Positions 36,286-47,504 of a stretch of DNA of 64,000 nucleotides are shown here, one piece after another; the stretch's first letter is position 1; the number at the start of each line of letters is the position of its first letter. Source of the DNA: Alopecurus myosuroides (Eukaryota > Streptophyta > Magnoliopsida > Poales > Poaceae). A model generated the notes under the pieces. It was not told the origin of the DNA. It did no database searches and saw only the letters and a list, made by a program, of their open reading frames with translations. The stretch lies in assembly GCA_028641055.1 (NCBI GenBank), contig CM054059.1, forward strand, positions 47,749,682-47,813,681, written 5' to 3'. The translations under genes and the position numbers were made by a program.

Positions 36286-37405
36286 GTCACCGATGAGGTA
36301 CTAAATTAAATAGGGAAAATATGCATTTTGTGCATTTTAAATCTTTTGTATGTATTACATACATTTATTGGTAATTATGTTCACCTTTTCATGTGGGGTT
36401 ACTCCTTCTTAATAGTGGAGGTAACTTTTATAATCTTTTGTGTGTAACTTTTACTTCTATCATGGGGTACTGTTTGCTTCTTTTGCGGGTAACTATCATT
36501 ATCACTTGTGGACAACATTATTTTTAAAACTTTTTACCTTTTATTTGTTTCTTGCACTTTTTTGTATGTTACTTATTACTTATGGTAATATTTTTTCTTC
36601 TTATAGAATGGCTTCTGCTAAGACGGCCCATCCTACTAGGGCATCCCCTTGTCTTGTGAATTTGCACTCTTTATCTGCGGAGAAGACCACGGAGGAGGTT
36701 GCGGAGAAGGTTGTGAAGTCACCTTTGAGGTACTAAATTAACTAGGAAAAACATGCAATGTGTGTATTTTAAATTTTTCTGTGTAGTACATCCTTTCTTA
36801 TTTCTGGTTATTACTTCTCAACAGCTAGGTAATTATATATTTTTTGGTGGGTAACTTATATGTCTATTCAAGGGTATCTATCATCTATCTTCATCCCCAT
36901 CACATCTTCCAGTACAATATATGTTACTTATTAGTTTTGCACACATTTTTTCTTATAGAGTCACCGATGGGGCTGCGGTGAAGGTTTTGAATAGTCGGAA
37001 AGTTGGTGCGAATCTAGAGGCACCGAGGAGGTAGTAAAATGACTACGATAAATCTTTAGTGTTTTCATTTGTTGTTTGTGTATTTTTAAATCTTCACATG
37101 TAGTACATCCATTTTTGGTATTTATGTACATTTTTTCATGTGTGTAACTTTTATAAAAAAAATCGTGGTGACTGTTAGTTCTCCCCTAGGGTAACTTCCA
37201 ACTAATTTTGTGGGTAACTTCATCATTAGCTATTGGGATAGCATTATTTCTGAAGCCTTCTACATGTTATCATTTTCTTTGCAGTACAATATATGTTACT
37301 TATTATTTTTGATGATATTTTATTCTTATAGAACAACTTCTTCTAAGACGACCCATCCTACTAGGTCATCTCTTCGTCTTGCAAAATTGCACTCTTCGTC
37401 TACTG
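36286..37405 (+). repeat. Tandemly duplicated exon-intron units in the ULP1 cargo gene
   Basis: The segment at an exon end (agtcaccgatgaggtactaaattaa, 36286 onward) returns in diverged form at 36716 and 37016, each time followed by similar AT-rich intron sequence with the phrase gtagtacatcc. The next exon, beginning ttatagaatggcttctgctaag (36600), returns at 37325. Together they show repeated duplication of a unit containing exon end, intron and following exon. Confidence 0.75.
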
Positions 37406-40400
37406 TGGCAGGTATCTGTGAGCAGGGCGTTGCAGGTAACCGTTTTTTTGTCTGTTTTTCTAGTGTATATAGTGTACATTATTCTTGTCTTTGCAAATTC
37501 TTTTTCGTGAATTAACTTTTTTGTTTTGTTGATGTCCACAATTCATTGCAGGACCTTGTACCATATGCACCGCTAGGTCACCACATATTCCATCCGCTTC
37601 TGCTAGTGTTGCCCCAATTTTAACTGATGCTGTCGTTACAAGTGCCACAAAGATTGCTCCCCCCTCGTCCACCCCGGTTCTTATGTTGATGTTGCTGGAA
37701 ATGTTTTTGTACCCGCTTCAACTCTCTTTATGGATGCAGTCCCACAGGGTCAGGGTGTTAACGATGGATCAAAGGGTGCATGTGCTGAGGGACATGAAGT
37801 CCTGTCTGAAGTTGATGTCAGCAGTGAGGAAGATGGAACAAAGAAGGATAGGATATTAGTCAATGAGATAGATCCACCTATGTGGAACTTTACTAGCCAG
37901 TCGCCTAAAGTTGTTCCTATGGATTCTCCTTCTGTCACTGCGAGTGTTTCAGCCTTACCTGCCCTTCTGCCTTCTACAGTTTCTGTCAGTGCAACTGTCC
38001 ATGCCCATAGCAGTGTTCCAGCTTCTGCCAGAGATTCCCCTATGCCTCGTAGTGGTATTGGCTGTGCGCATGAGGCAAGGGATTTATTCCATATATTCGA
38101 ATATGTTGAAGCTCTCCCCTTGTCATGGGCGCCTCCTGGTAACTTTTTTTGTCTTTTATTCCGTTTACTCTTTTCTTGTAAAATGTGTATTTTCTGTTTT
38201 TGGGGGGGTGTGATTTTTTCTGTGGTGCAAAGATTTATAAATTTTCACGATATATATTGGGTTGAGATGGGTGTTACATGGTTGCGGGTAATTTACATTT
38301 TTGTAGTGCGCCACTTGCAAGTTAATCTAATAACAAAATCTTTTTATTTTTGTATCCTGTATGTGTGGGTACTTTTAGGTGTTCCTATTAGTGGGTTCTA
38401 TAATTAACCTTTTTTGTAGTAATTTTCATGCTCACATTATTTCTACAGTGGGTTACTACTGTCATTCATAGTTGGTAACTTCATAACTTTCTTGTGGGTA
38501 ACTTATATACCTTTATATGGGCATGTTTTTTGTGTTGTTCTAAATTCTGCATGTTGAATTTTTCTAGTTTGTATTCCATTACACCATTGTTTATTGTGTG
38601 TGCATGCTATTATTCAGTAATAGGTAATGGTAGGGGTTGGTTAGGGTGGATTTAGAGGGGAGGGGGTTAAGTGTAACTTATATGGTACATTTTTTATGTA
38701 CAGATGAAATCGTGGCGCTTGTGGTCTCTTGTTTGTCATACAATAATGTTATGAAGAAATCTGGCGATGGTTCTTAGTAAACCCGTTTTGAACTTATGAA
38801 GCCCCCATATTTGCGTGTATTAATTTCTTGTTGGTGGCTGGTAAACGGGGTAGTGTTTCTGTTGGAGGTTGTTCTGCCGTCTGCGGAATGGAGCTTTCTC
38901 TGTTGGTTATGGCGGTAGAAGTAGTCATATGAACCTTTTATATGTGTGAACCTTTTTGTGTAAACCTTGTATTTCTTACTTGGCTTGTAAGAAGAATTAT
39001 TTCTACTATCATATCCCTACTATCATGTGTTGTTCTTATGTTGTGTTATCAAGCTATTTTTTTGTTGTTTATGCGTCTTTTTACCTTTTATCGGTGATAA
39101 CCATGTGGACAACTTGTTTCCACGTGTGGGGTAGCTGATTTTAAATTTGCATTCTTCATCCCTTATAAGATTTTTTCCATGTAGCTGCAAATGAAGCAAC
39201 TCATGTTGATAAAAGTAAAGTACCGCCCAAGGTTGGATCTGTAATTATATCTCTTGATGATTTGTTGGATGAAAAGATGGGAGGCTGATCACTCGACAAA
39301 TCAAGTGAAATCAACATGAAAGACGGTGACGTCAACGGTTAAGCATTTTTTATCTACCTTTTTGTTTTTTTGCTTTATTTTTCCGATATCCTGATTACTT
39401 GCCTAATTTTTAAACTCCCCATTCACCTGTTATTTTTTTGTTTACTCATTGTTCATGTAGATGGACTAGTTTACTCAACTCCTGCCATTCCTGAGGCTGT
39501 TTCCTCTACAGATCCAGTTAGCATTACACTGAGGACCCGTCTTCGTACTGTACGAGTTATTCAGCCGTCTAGGGCCCTTTTGCCTCCATATTGTTCCATT
39601 ACTAGCTCGGAGATTCAAAATTCTACCTACGAAAAGGCTATTATACATTCTAAGGGGTCTAAGACATCAAAGATTAATAGGTACAAGTTCCCCAATTTTT
39701 TGGCTATTGATCTTTCCTCTCTTCTTAAACTTAATTGTTTCTGGGACGTTTACTGGGAGGTAACTTTAATATAAATGGTGTGTAACTGTAATGTTCCATT
39801 CTGGATAACTTTTAGGCGGCGTGGTGGGTAACTTTTGGGCAGCGTGGTGTGTAACTGTTTTTTGTTTTATTTTCCTTGAGGGGTAACTTCTGCCACAGGT
39901 TTTCTGTAACTGTATAATACTTCTCTGCGGTAACCTTTTTGTGCATCATTGTTGGGTGTCTAGTTAATAGGGCTTAACATTTTTTTAATGTAACAATTGT
40001 TTCCTGTTTTGCTTCCCTTTTTTCAGTACAAGAATTTTGGACATCGATATGATGTGGGTAGACATAGGTGAATTGGGAGACAGTGTTAAGCCAGGTGGTT
40101 TACTTTCAAACACCGTTGCTGAAATTGGGATATCTGTTCTCCAAGATTCTTGCCCGCAAAACAAAGTCATATTTCCTTACATTGTGACATCCTAACCTTC
40201 TTCAAGGGAAATTCAGTTCTAACGTTCTTAAGAAGAACTTCAGGAAGGACATATCGTACAAGCTAAGTCACAAAGATTTGGTATGTAATCATTTTAACTT
40301 ATCCAGAGGGTAAATATTGTGTGTTTTTTGGGTACCTTTTGTGCATGAGCGGTAATTTTTTCCCACAGATGTTTGGATAACTGTATATTGCTTGTGTGGG

Positions 40401-41451
40401 TAACTTTATTTTTTGCATCAGTGTGGGCCACTCTTTGTTTTGCAAGTTTTTTTCATATTTCTTTTTGTAGTAGGTTGTTCAGATTCTGTCATTATAGTTT
40501 TTAAATTTTGTTTCATTCGTTTTCATTGTCTTGCTCCAGCTCTCGTTCCCGGTTCTTCAAAACATTGGCACTAAGAAGGAACCTATGGGCCATTGATATA
40601 TGTTGTTGCCAACTTCGTCACAAAACGGTTCGAGGTTTTGGACTCCATACGGGGTGGAGGTAGCATCGACCTGATTGAGCACGCCATCGAGCTTGTTGAA
40701 GCAATAAAGACAATGTACCGTGTTAATTATGCAGATTCTAGAAGGAATATTGATGGTTATGAGTTGATGTACATCCCTACTCCGAAGCAAGATAATGGGT
40801 TAGTTTTCTGTTTTGTGCATTTTTATTGATGTTTTTTAGGTTAAGAGTTCAATATGATCAGATTCCTTTTTTGTTTTTTGTAGGACTGATTGTGGCTTTT
40901 TCATGCTCAAGTTCCTTGAATTGTGGAATGGCAGTGTGGTTCCTGCTATATCATATGATCAGATTGCTGCTTTACGGAAGGTTCTAACGGCTACGTGGCT
41001 ACATCACCCGCGCAAGAAGTTGAAGTCTTGGAAGTATTTATAGGATAAGAACTTTTTCTGAGGTAATTTATTATACCTTTTTCCTTCCCCCGATTTTTTT
41101 TGTTGAGCTTTATCATGTCCATTCCATGCAATTCATTATGTCCAGTATGATTTTCTGTTGGGGTAACTTTGGTTATATATGTGTGATAACTAATACTCAA
41201 AGTTCCTGGTAACTTTAGGCAATTTCATGTGTAACTTTTCCTATTTTATCAAATGATAACTCACTGAGAATTTGCTGGGGACTTAAGCAATACATGTGGG
41301 TAACTTTTGCAAGAAACTTTGTTTTTTGCCGGGGCTGTGGATAACTTACACTTAAATTAAACAAGCAAAATCAAGTATCATACATAATAGGCGGCGTTCA
41401 TAATATAATAGTACGTTACATAGCATGCATAAATTTTTTTAAATCTCGGTC

Positions 41452-43269
41452 TTACAACTCTCTGCCCAACATTTTAAGCCTGTCGGGGCACCTGCGTTTT
41501 GTATGTTCTCTTGATTGGCACTGGCTGCAATGCCTAACACTTTTTGTAGCTAGATCGAGTGGAGCTTTATTCGCTATCTCCTGCGGACGCCCTCTTGTAT
41601 TCGACATGGGTGGGTTCTGCACGTGTTTGGTACACGGCATTCTAGTTGCTGAGCTGGTAATAGTGCGTACGGCTGACGTGTTGCTGCCCACCATCTGCAC
41701 ACTTGATGTGCCAATTACCATGTGTGTTCCAGGTGTCTGTTGCATTATTGTCGCTTCAACGTTCATTTGAGGCATATGAGTTGTAGGAGCACTAGATGAG
41801 GGCATAGTTATCGCTTCTTCTTCAGCCTCTCTTTCTTTCTTTTCTTGTTTTTTCGAAAGCTCTGCAAGGTCACATTTTATAGCCTTCAAGTATCTCTTAA
41901 TTATTTTCGTTCCATCCCTAGACCTGCATCCCACTTTTGAAACCTTTCTGAAATCGTCCCTCATGGATGCTAATTCCATCATAGCTCTTGCATCTTCTAG
42001 CATTTCGCGTGTGTTACGAGGTTTTGAGTCACTGTCCACTTGTACCTCTCTAAATACCTCTTCTGCATCCCAGGTCCACCTTTTTAATATGTACATGTCT
42101 GGTATTTCACGGATTCCGAGTTGCGTCATGACTTTTAGGACATGGTAGCACAGCACGCCGTCACGTTCAAATTTACAGCAGTTGCATGAATAAATACCCT
42201 CTTCCCAGTTTGCATTCACAGTGTAATTTCTATATCCATAGCGTGGGGCAGGTCCACCTACGGTGCTCAGTTCAAACTGGTATCCTATGGTGTGCTGGCA
42301 GTAGTAAGATAGGATTTTCGCCATCTCAGCTTGGAATCTGAGGTAGATATTCCTTGTATATCTTGAACGTATTTGTTGCTCGATGGGGTTGCGACAATAT
42401 GTGTCAATCTCAGTCAAAGCAGTTTCAGCCTCAGTTTTGTTCTCGGCGTTGTAAATTTGTCTTGTATTGTTGTGTATTGTTTTGCAAAATCATAGATTGA
42501 GTTGCTCGGGTCCATGTATCTCTTAAGGACTGCATTGAAGCCTTCACTTCTCGATGTTGTCTGTAGGAATGGGAAAAGTTGTGCATAAAGTAAGCTGGCA
42601 CCCATATCTTTTTGTGCTTCCAAATAGAATGCAGATCTGTGTTGTCACGCACTCCGTAGAGATCAAACATTTCTTCCCAGCTAGCCTCAAACTCCTCCGG
42701 CGTTAGGCTGTCGTTCACACACATATTGAATGCGTCAAGCAACTCAGGGTGCTTTGCCATGAATGGTCCAATTCTTTCAGTTGCATTTTGCATGACGTGC
42801 CACCTGCAGTCTCTGTGTATCGTTCCTTTGAAAATCTCTTCAATAGCTGAACGCATAGCACGGTCCTGGTCTGTGATTATGTTTCTTGGAGCCACCCCTC
42901 CCATTGCATCGAAAATGTTTTAAACACCCACTCGAAGCTGTCACTCAGCTCGTTACGCACAAATGCATAGCCAAGCTAGATTGACTACCCATGCTTGCTG
43001 ATTCTGATAAAAGGAGCTGATTCTGATAAAAGGAGCGCATGGCATCTTATACCGGTTTGTGAGGTAAGTTGTGTCAAACGAGATACAATCAGAGTATGCT
43101 TTGTATGCACGGCGCGATGGACCGTCCACCCAGAAGGGATACTCAACCATGTCCTCGTCATCAAGCTTCATGTTGTAGTAAAAATCCTTGTCTACATCCC
43201 TCAACCGCTCAAAGTATGCTATGGTATCTTGCATGTCGTGGTGATGGTGTTCTCGGCGAAAAGATGCCC
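41452..43269 (-). pseudogene. MULE transposase, FAR1/FHY3-type, 5'-truncated and frameshifted
   Basis: Read in order on the minus strand. 43234-42953 has NMKLDDEDMVEYPFWVDGPS and SFDTTYLTNRYKMPCAPF, with the first catalytic Asp in DTTY. 42904-42431 has NIITDQDRAMRSAIEEIF, the second Asp, and HRDCRWHV. The frame 42623-42414 has TTSRSEGFNAVLKRYM, the catalytic Glu region. 42417-41452 has the SWIM zinc finger (CNCCKFERDGVLCYHVLKV) and a C-terminal zinc knuckle (CSQCQSREHTKRRCP). Frame changes occur near 43035, 42920, 42590 and 42420. The N-terminal FAR1 DNA-binding domain is missing, because the sequence is cut at 43269 by retroelement copy 2. The gene converges with the ULP1 gene, 408 bp apart. 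Confidence 0.9.
42998..43035. repeat. Perfect 19-bp tandem duplication inside the transposase
   Basis: The unit ctgattctgataaaaggag occurs twice head to tail. Nineteen bases are not a multiple of three, so the duplication shifts the transposase frame just after the DTTY/APF motif. Confidence 0.9.
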
Positions 43270-43926
43270 TTGATCATGTTAGGCAGCTCATGAGATCCAA
43301 ACATGGAGGCATAGGAGGAGAAGACAACCATCAAGCTACTGCTATGGACCCGTAGTCGAAGGATGAACTACTCACGCATCACTCCGGAGGCAGGCATGGT
43401 GATGAAGAGGCCTCCGGTGATGATCTCCTCTTCGGCAGGGTGCCGAGAGACAGTTTCAGAACCCCCCCTAATCTAGGGTTGACGACGACGGCGGCTGCGG
43501 AACTTTTCGGGGATATTTGATCAGGTCCTTGGGGTTTTCCATATGGGGGGAAATAAATCGGCGAAAAGGCAAAGGCGGTGGAGCCCTGGGGACCCCACAC
43601 CACCCTCCGGCGCGGCCAAGGGGGGGCGCGCCACCCCATGGTGTGGGCCCCCTGGTGCCCGTCTTCGACTCCTCTTCGGTCTTCTGGATGCTTCCGGGGA
43701 AAATAGGAACTTCGGGATTTGTGGGGTCCAATTCCGAGAATATTTCCAGAACAACTTTTCTGAAATCAAAAACAACAGAAAACAGGGAACTGGCTCTTGG
43801 CATATTGTTAATAGGTTAGTCCCGGAAAAAGTGTAAAAATGCTATAAAGAAGGGAGAAAACATGTAGCAATTGGAATAATATCATCATGGAGCATCAGAA
43901 ATTATAGATACGTTGGAGACGTATCA
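43270..43926 (-). repeat. Partial 3' LTR of retroelement copy 2
   Basis: It aligns with 48447-49090 (LTR outer half) from the phrase tgatcatgttaggcagctca to the terminal gttggagacgtatca. About 0.9 kb of the inner LTR half is missing at the junction with the transposase. Confidence 0.88.
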
Positions 43927-46600
43927 AACATCCCCAAGCTTAGTTCATACTCGTCCTCGAGTAGGTAAACGATAAAACACAATAATTTCTGAGGTGACAT
44001 GCTACTAACATAAACTTGATCATAAAAATGTAGAAGCATATGTAAGATGAGATCATAGAACTTTAAACACAAACATGATAAATAGAACTTTAATAAGAAA
44101 GCATAGCAATCACGTTGCATCATGAGAAGTATCTCAAATAAAAGATCATGAATAACAATGCAAAGAAAGATATATGTTTGTTTCAAGTATAGAGAAAGCA
44201 TGGCAAAGTGGTCTTTCGCTAGTCCTTAAGAGTGGGGCAAAACATAAATGCCAGGACACCTTCAAAGTTTAGGAAGACTAGAGCAAATAATTTGAGAACA
44301 AACAATAACACATCATGAATCAATTAACAATGTTTCTGGGACAAATGCACATAAAACTCAGAATGGCAAAAATGCTCTCTCAACTGTGCATAAAGTTAGA
44401 AGATGGAGACTCAACATAAAAGTAAAAGAAAGGCCCTTCGCAGAGGGAAGCAGGGATCACTCATGTGCTAGAGCTTTTTATTTTATTAAACAGAGGTATT
44501 AAAAGTTTGACACTCCTCTCATCCATCTTTCACAAACCATGGCTAACCGAATCCTTGGGTGCCTGCCAACAATCACATACCATGGAGGAGTGTATATTTT
44601 GGGAGATGTATGCTAATGTCAACGAATGGTAAACATAAAATACAGGATGTCACAAGCCAATTAGATTCCACAAGAGTGACTCCCATATGAAGGACGCAAC
44701 TGGTATAGAAGGTCATCCATCTTTCTCTTTTGTTTAAACAATTATGCTTTGACTGATAAATCAGGGGGAAAAATAGTGAAGAGATTTTGCGTGTATTAAT
44801 TTGGGGCTGGGCACCCCGCTGTCAGCTCTTTTATAATTTGGATAAGCGGATGAAGCCACTAGTCCAGGGTGTGAAATCCAATCAACAAGTGAGATAAAGA
44901 TTCTCTATTTACGTCCTCATGAGAAGAAACAAGAACATAAAGCAGAAGTAATTTTGAAGGTTTTAAAGGTAACACATGAGCAATTTACTTGGAGTGGCAG
45001 TTAAATACCACATGTAGGTAGGTATGGTGGAAACAATGGGAAAACTTTTGGTTTTAGGGAGTTGGATGCACGAGTAGAGCTCATACTCAGTACAGGTGGA
45101 GGCTAGCAAAATACTGGGAGCGATAAAACAAGAGAGCATAAGAGCCATAATCATGCATAGCGACATAAACATCATTAATTAAATCATAAGCGGTATCACA
45201 AGTTAAAAACTAAATGATCATAGAGGCTATTAGTGACTGGTTCATAGGCATAAACATGGTGTGAGCATGCGCCAAGTCAACCAAATAAAACATTCAAAGG
45301 AGAATACCATAAATTTATGCTTTAATATGACAAGAACAACTCATGAATCTTTCAATGGAACCTTAAAAACTCTCAGCTATTTGAGGCTAATCATGCTACT
45401 CAATAACCACAAGGCTTTAAAACTAAAATAACTTCTAGCATGATACGAAAAAGTTCTAGCCACAGTCTATACAAGCTTCTACTTGCACCATTAAAAATTC
45501 TACTTCAAGCAGCAGTTTCTTTTCCCAACAAGAACCATACAGGATATGTTTTAACAAAAACTCTCCAAATTCTACAGCAAGAAAACATGAGAGTACTCAC
45601 ATAACACTACTAAAACTAACAGCTCTGATAAGAGATGCATGCAAAACAGGAGCTAAATAAATGCAGCAGCCAGACAAAGATTAAGAATACAAAGTATTCC
45701 CATGAAAAAGCGGAGCGTGTCAGTCTCCAATAAAAGAATGCTGGGGTCCAACCAAGATTATTGCAAAAATAAAAACAAAATGGAAGTAAAAATAAAATAC
45801 GCTCCAAGTAAAGCACATAAGATGTGACCGAATAAAAATATAGTTTCACTAGAAGTGACCTGATAATTTGTCGATGAAGAAGGGGATGCCTTGGGCATCC
45901 CCAAGGTTAGACGCTTGAGTCTTCTTTGAATTTTCTGGGATGTACCACCGGGGCATCCCCAAGCTTAGCCTTTTCACTCTTCTTGATCACATCATATCAT
46001 CCTCTTCTCCTGACGCTTGAAAACTTCCTTCACACCAAACTTCTCACAATCTTTATTAGCAACGTTAGTGCAATTGAAATAATAAATTCACATGGTTCAG
46101 TTTCAACACAAGCCTAACACTCAAAAACACATTAGCTACTGTCACAACTTCTTTTAAAACTCTTTTTATCAAAAGAACACCAAAAGAAAGAGATTAAGAT
46201 GCAAATGCAATTATTGGCAGAAATCTGTCAAAACAGGACAGCAGGTAAAGATGGTTTTTTTCGAAAATTTCTGTTGATCAAATCAAAAAGTGTTCAACTA
46301 AGAAAAGTTGCGTATATATCCCAGGATTACGCACAAAAAATTCAAGTTATTTTGAATTTTCAGTGATTTTATACGAATTTAACAGTGGACAACAGAAATC
46401 TGTTTCCTGCGCAGAAATCCGAAATATAGCCTCAACTTTCCACTAAAGGCTTTACTTGGCTCAACAAAGAAATAAAAGAAAAGATACAGCGGGGTTGCTA
46501 AGGATATAGACAACACCCAGGTGCAAATAAAACAAAAGAAAATGACGGAATACGGGTTGAAAACGGAGAAATAAAACGGGTTGTCTCCCGGTAGCGCTTT
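43927..46600. other. Internal non-coding region of retroelement copy 2
   Basis: The region is AT-rich, with the phrase catccccaagcttag at both 43928 and about 45953, next to the LTR and in the interior. No ORF with a recognisable domain was seen. 46022-46430 is homologous to the copy 1 sequences around the Gypsy insertion. Confidence 0.6.
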
Positions 46601-46635
46601 TCTTTAATGCCTTTCAGCTAGGCATAGAAAGCAAC

Positions 46636-47047
46636 TCAAGTATTTTCAAGTGAAGCATCAACATCTGTAACTTCCTCCAAATCATTATTTATAGTAATAG
46701 GCACTCTAGGTGCTTCTGAAGATTCAACATGAAGGTCACTCTTAGTTTCATTAATTGTTTTAGCAATTTTCAGCACATATTGAGATTTGGGTTTAGTTAT
46801 CTTTGGAACATACATGAATATTTGCTCCTTTCCCACAAAGGATTTATGAAAAAATTGAGCTTAAGGTTCCCATAGCCTCCTCTAGTTTACCAATCCTAAA
46901 ATTTTGATCATCATGAGTGTTGCTAGCTTCTAGAGCAGTGATTCTTTTATCAATAGTTATTATTGATTCATTAACTTTGCTAGCATTATCAAGGAAAATT
47001 GGTAAGTTCATTTCCAAAGAGTTTAGTTTATTAATAACATCATCCAA
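46636..47047 (-). CDS. Gag-like small ORFs of retroelement copy 2
   Basis: Two minus-strand frames near the primer-binding site. 46844-47047 is a helical segment (MDDVINKLNSLEMNLPIFLD, then KRITALEASNTHDDQNFRIG), probably coiled coil. 46636-46836 is short and mixed (MYVPKITKPKSQYVLKIAK). They may be one gene separated by a stop. No enzyme motif was seen. Confidence 0.4.
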
Positions 47048-47475
47048 AGTGGTCTCGGTTTTAACAGTTATGGTGGGGGCGTTCCTACCAAACTTTCAAT
47101 CAAATTGCAGGCTTCCAAGGCAGGAGTTCCTAGAATATTTCCACCCGTAAGATTATCTAACACATACCTATACCAGCCAGTAGTACCAATATAAAAATTC
47201 CACAGGAGTATCAAGGTAGAATATTTTTTTGTACACCTATTATGAGCATTGTTTATTCTATACCAAGCATCTTTTAAACTCTCTCCCCATGTTGCCTAAC
47301 AGAACGAACCTCAACTTCAGGAATACTCATTCTAGCAAAATAAAAGCAAGCAAATAAATAACAACTATAAAGTAAACTATTTTTTTGTGTTTTTGATATA
47401 AAGAAGCAAAACAAGACAAAAAACAAAATAAAGAGGTTGAGAATGAGATACTCCCCTTGCCAGAAGACTTCTTTC

Positions 47476-47493
47476 TCCCCGGCAACGGCGCCA
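47476..47493 (-). other. Primer-binding site, retroelement copy 2
   Basis: TGGCGCCGTTGCCGGGGA on the minus strand, the common tRNA-Asp-type site of plant Gypsy elements, 11 bases inside the LTR end. It supports Gypsy ancestry of this pol-less family. Confidence 0.8.
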
Positions 47494-47504
47494 GAAAAAG
47501 CCCT

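Larger units (their letters stand above)
33299..41043 (+). pseudogene. ULP1-like (C48) SUMO-protease cargo gene of a Mutator-like element
   Basis: A multi-exon gene on the plus strand. It opens MVKKRSVIDGAS, then ITKLYTFFTQKQKDAV and RIPLNAHSVYRTLGLPRG, conserved in transposon-borne ULP-like genes. Next come exons at 34199-34309, about 34430-34564 and 34719-34817, and a long Ser/Pro/Ala and Glu/Ala-rich exon, 34940-36298. Repeated small exons follow to about 38140. The C-terminal C48 domain lies in exons 40541-41043: His at 40591, LDS Asp at 40641, Gln at 40788 and the nucleophile Cys at 40891 (TDCGFF), ending WKYL-stop. Stops at 33623 (CGA to TGA type), 35522 and 40594 (the invariant Trp after His), plus frameshifts near 33800 and 40605, mark it as decayed. 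ULP proteases cleave SUMO from proteins. The role in the transposon is unknown. Confidence 0.85.
34019..41347 (+). repeat. Dispersed GGGTAACTT motif in introns and spacer of the MULE
   Basis: Degenerate copies of (T)GGGTAACTTT (also TGTGTAACTT, GGATAACTT) recur throughout the non-coding parts: 34019, 34042, about 34640-34690, 36365-36500, 36830-36870, 37140-37220, 38455-38510, 39759-39935 (about eight copies), 40310-40410 and 41160-41345. They are missing from the exons. Several real donors have the same sequence: GAG|GTAACTT at 34565 and 39759, and CTG|GTAACTT near 38140. Confidence 0.75.

Noticed and set aside
41452..43234. A host FAR1/FHY3 transcription factor gene
   Set aside because: Multiple frameshifts, the 19-bp duplication, loss of the N-terminal domain and the adjoining ULP1 cargo fit a dead MULE better than a host gene.
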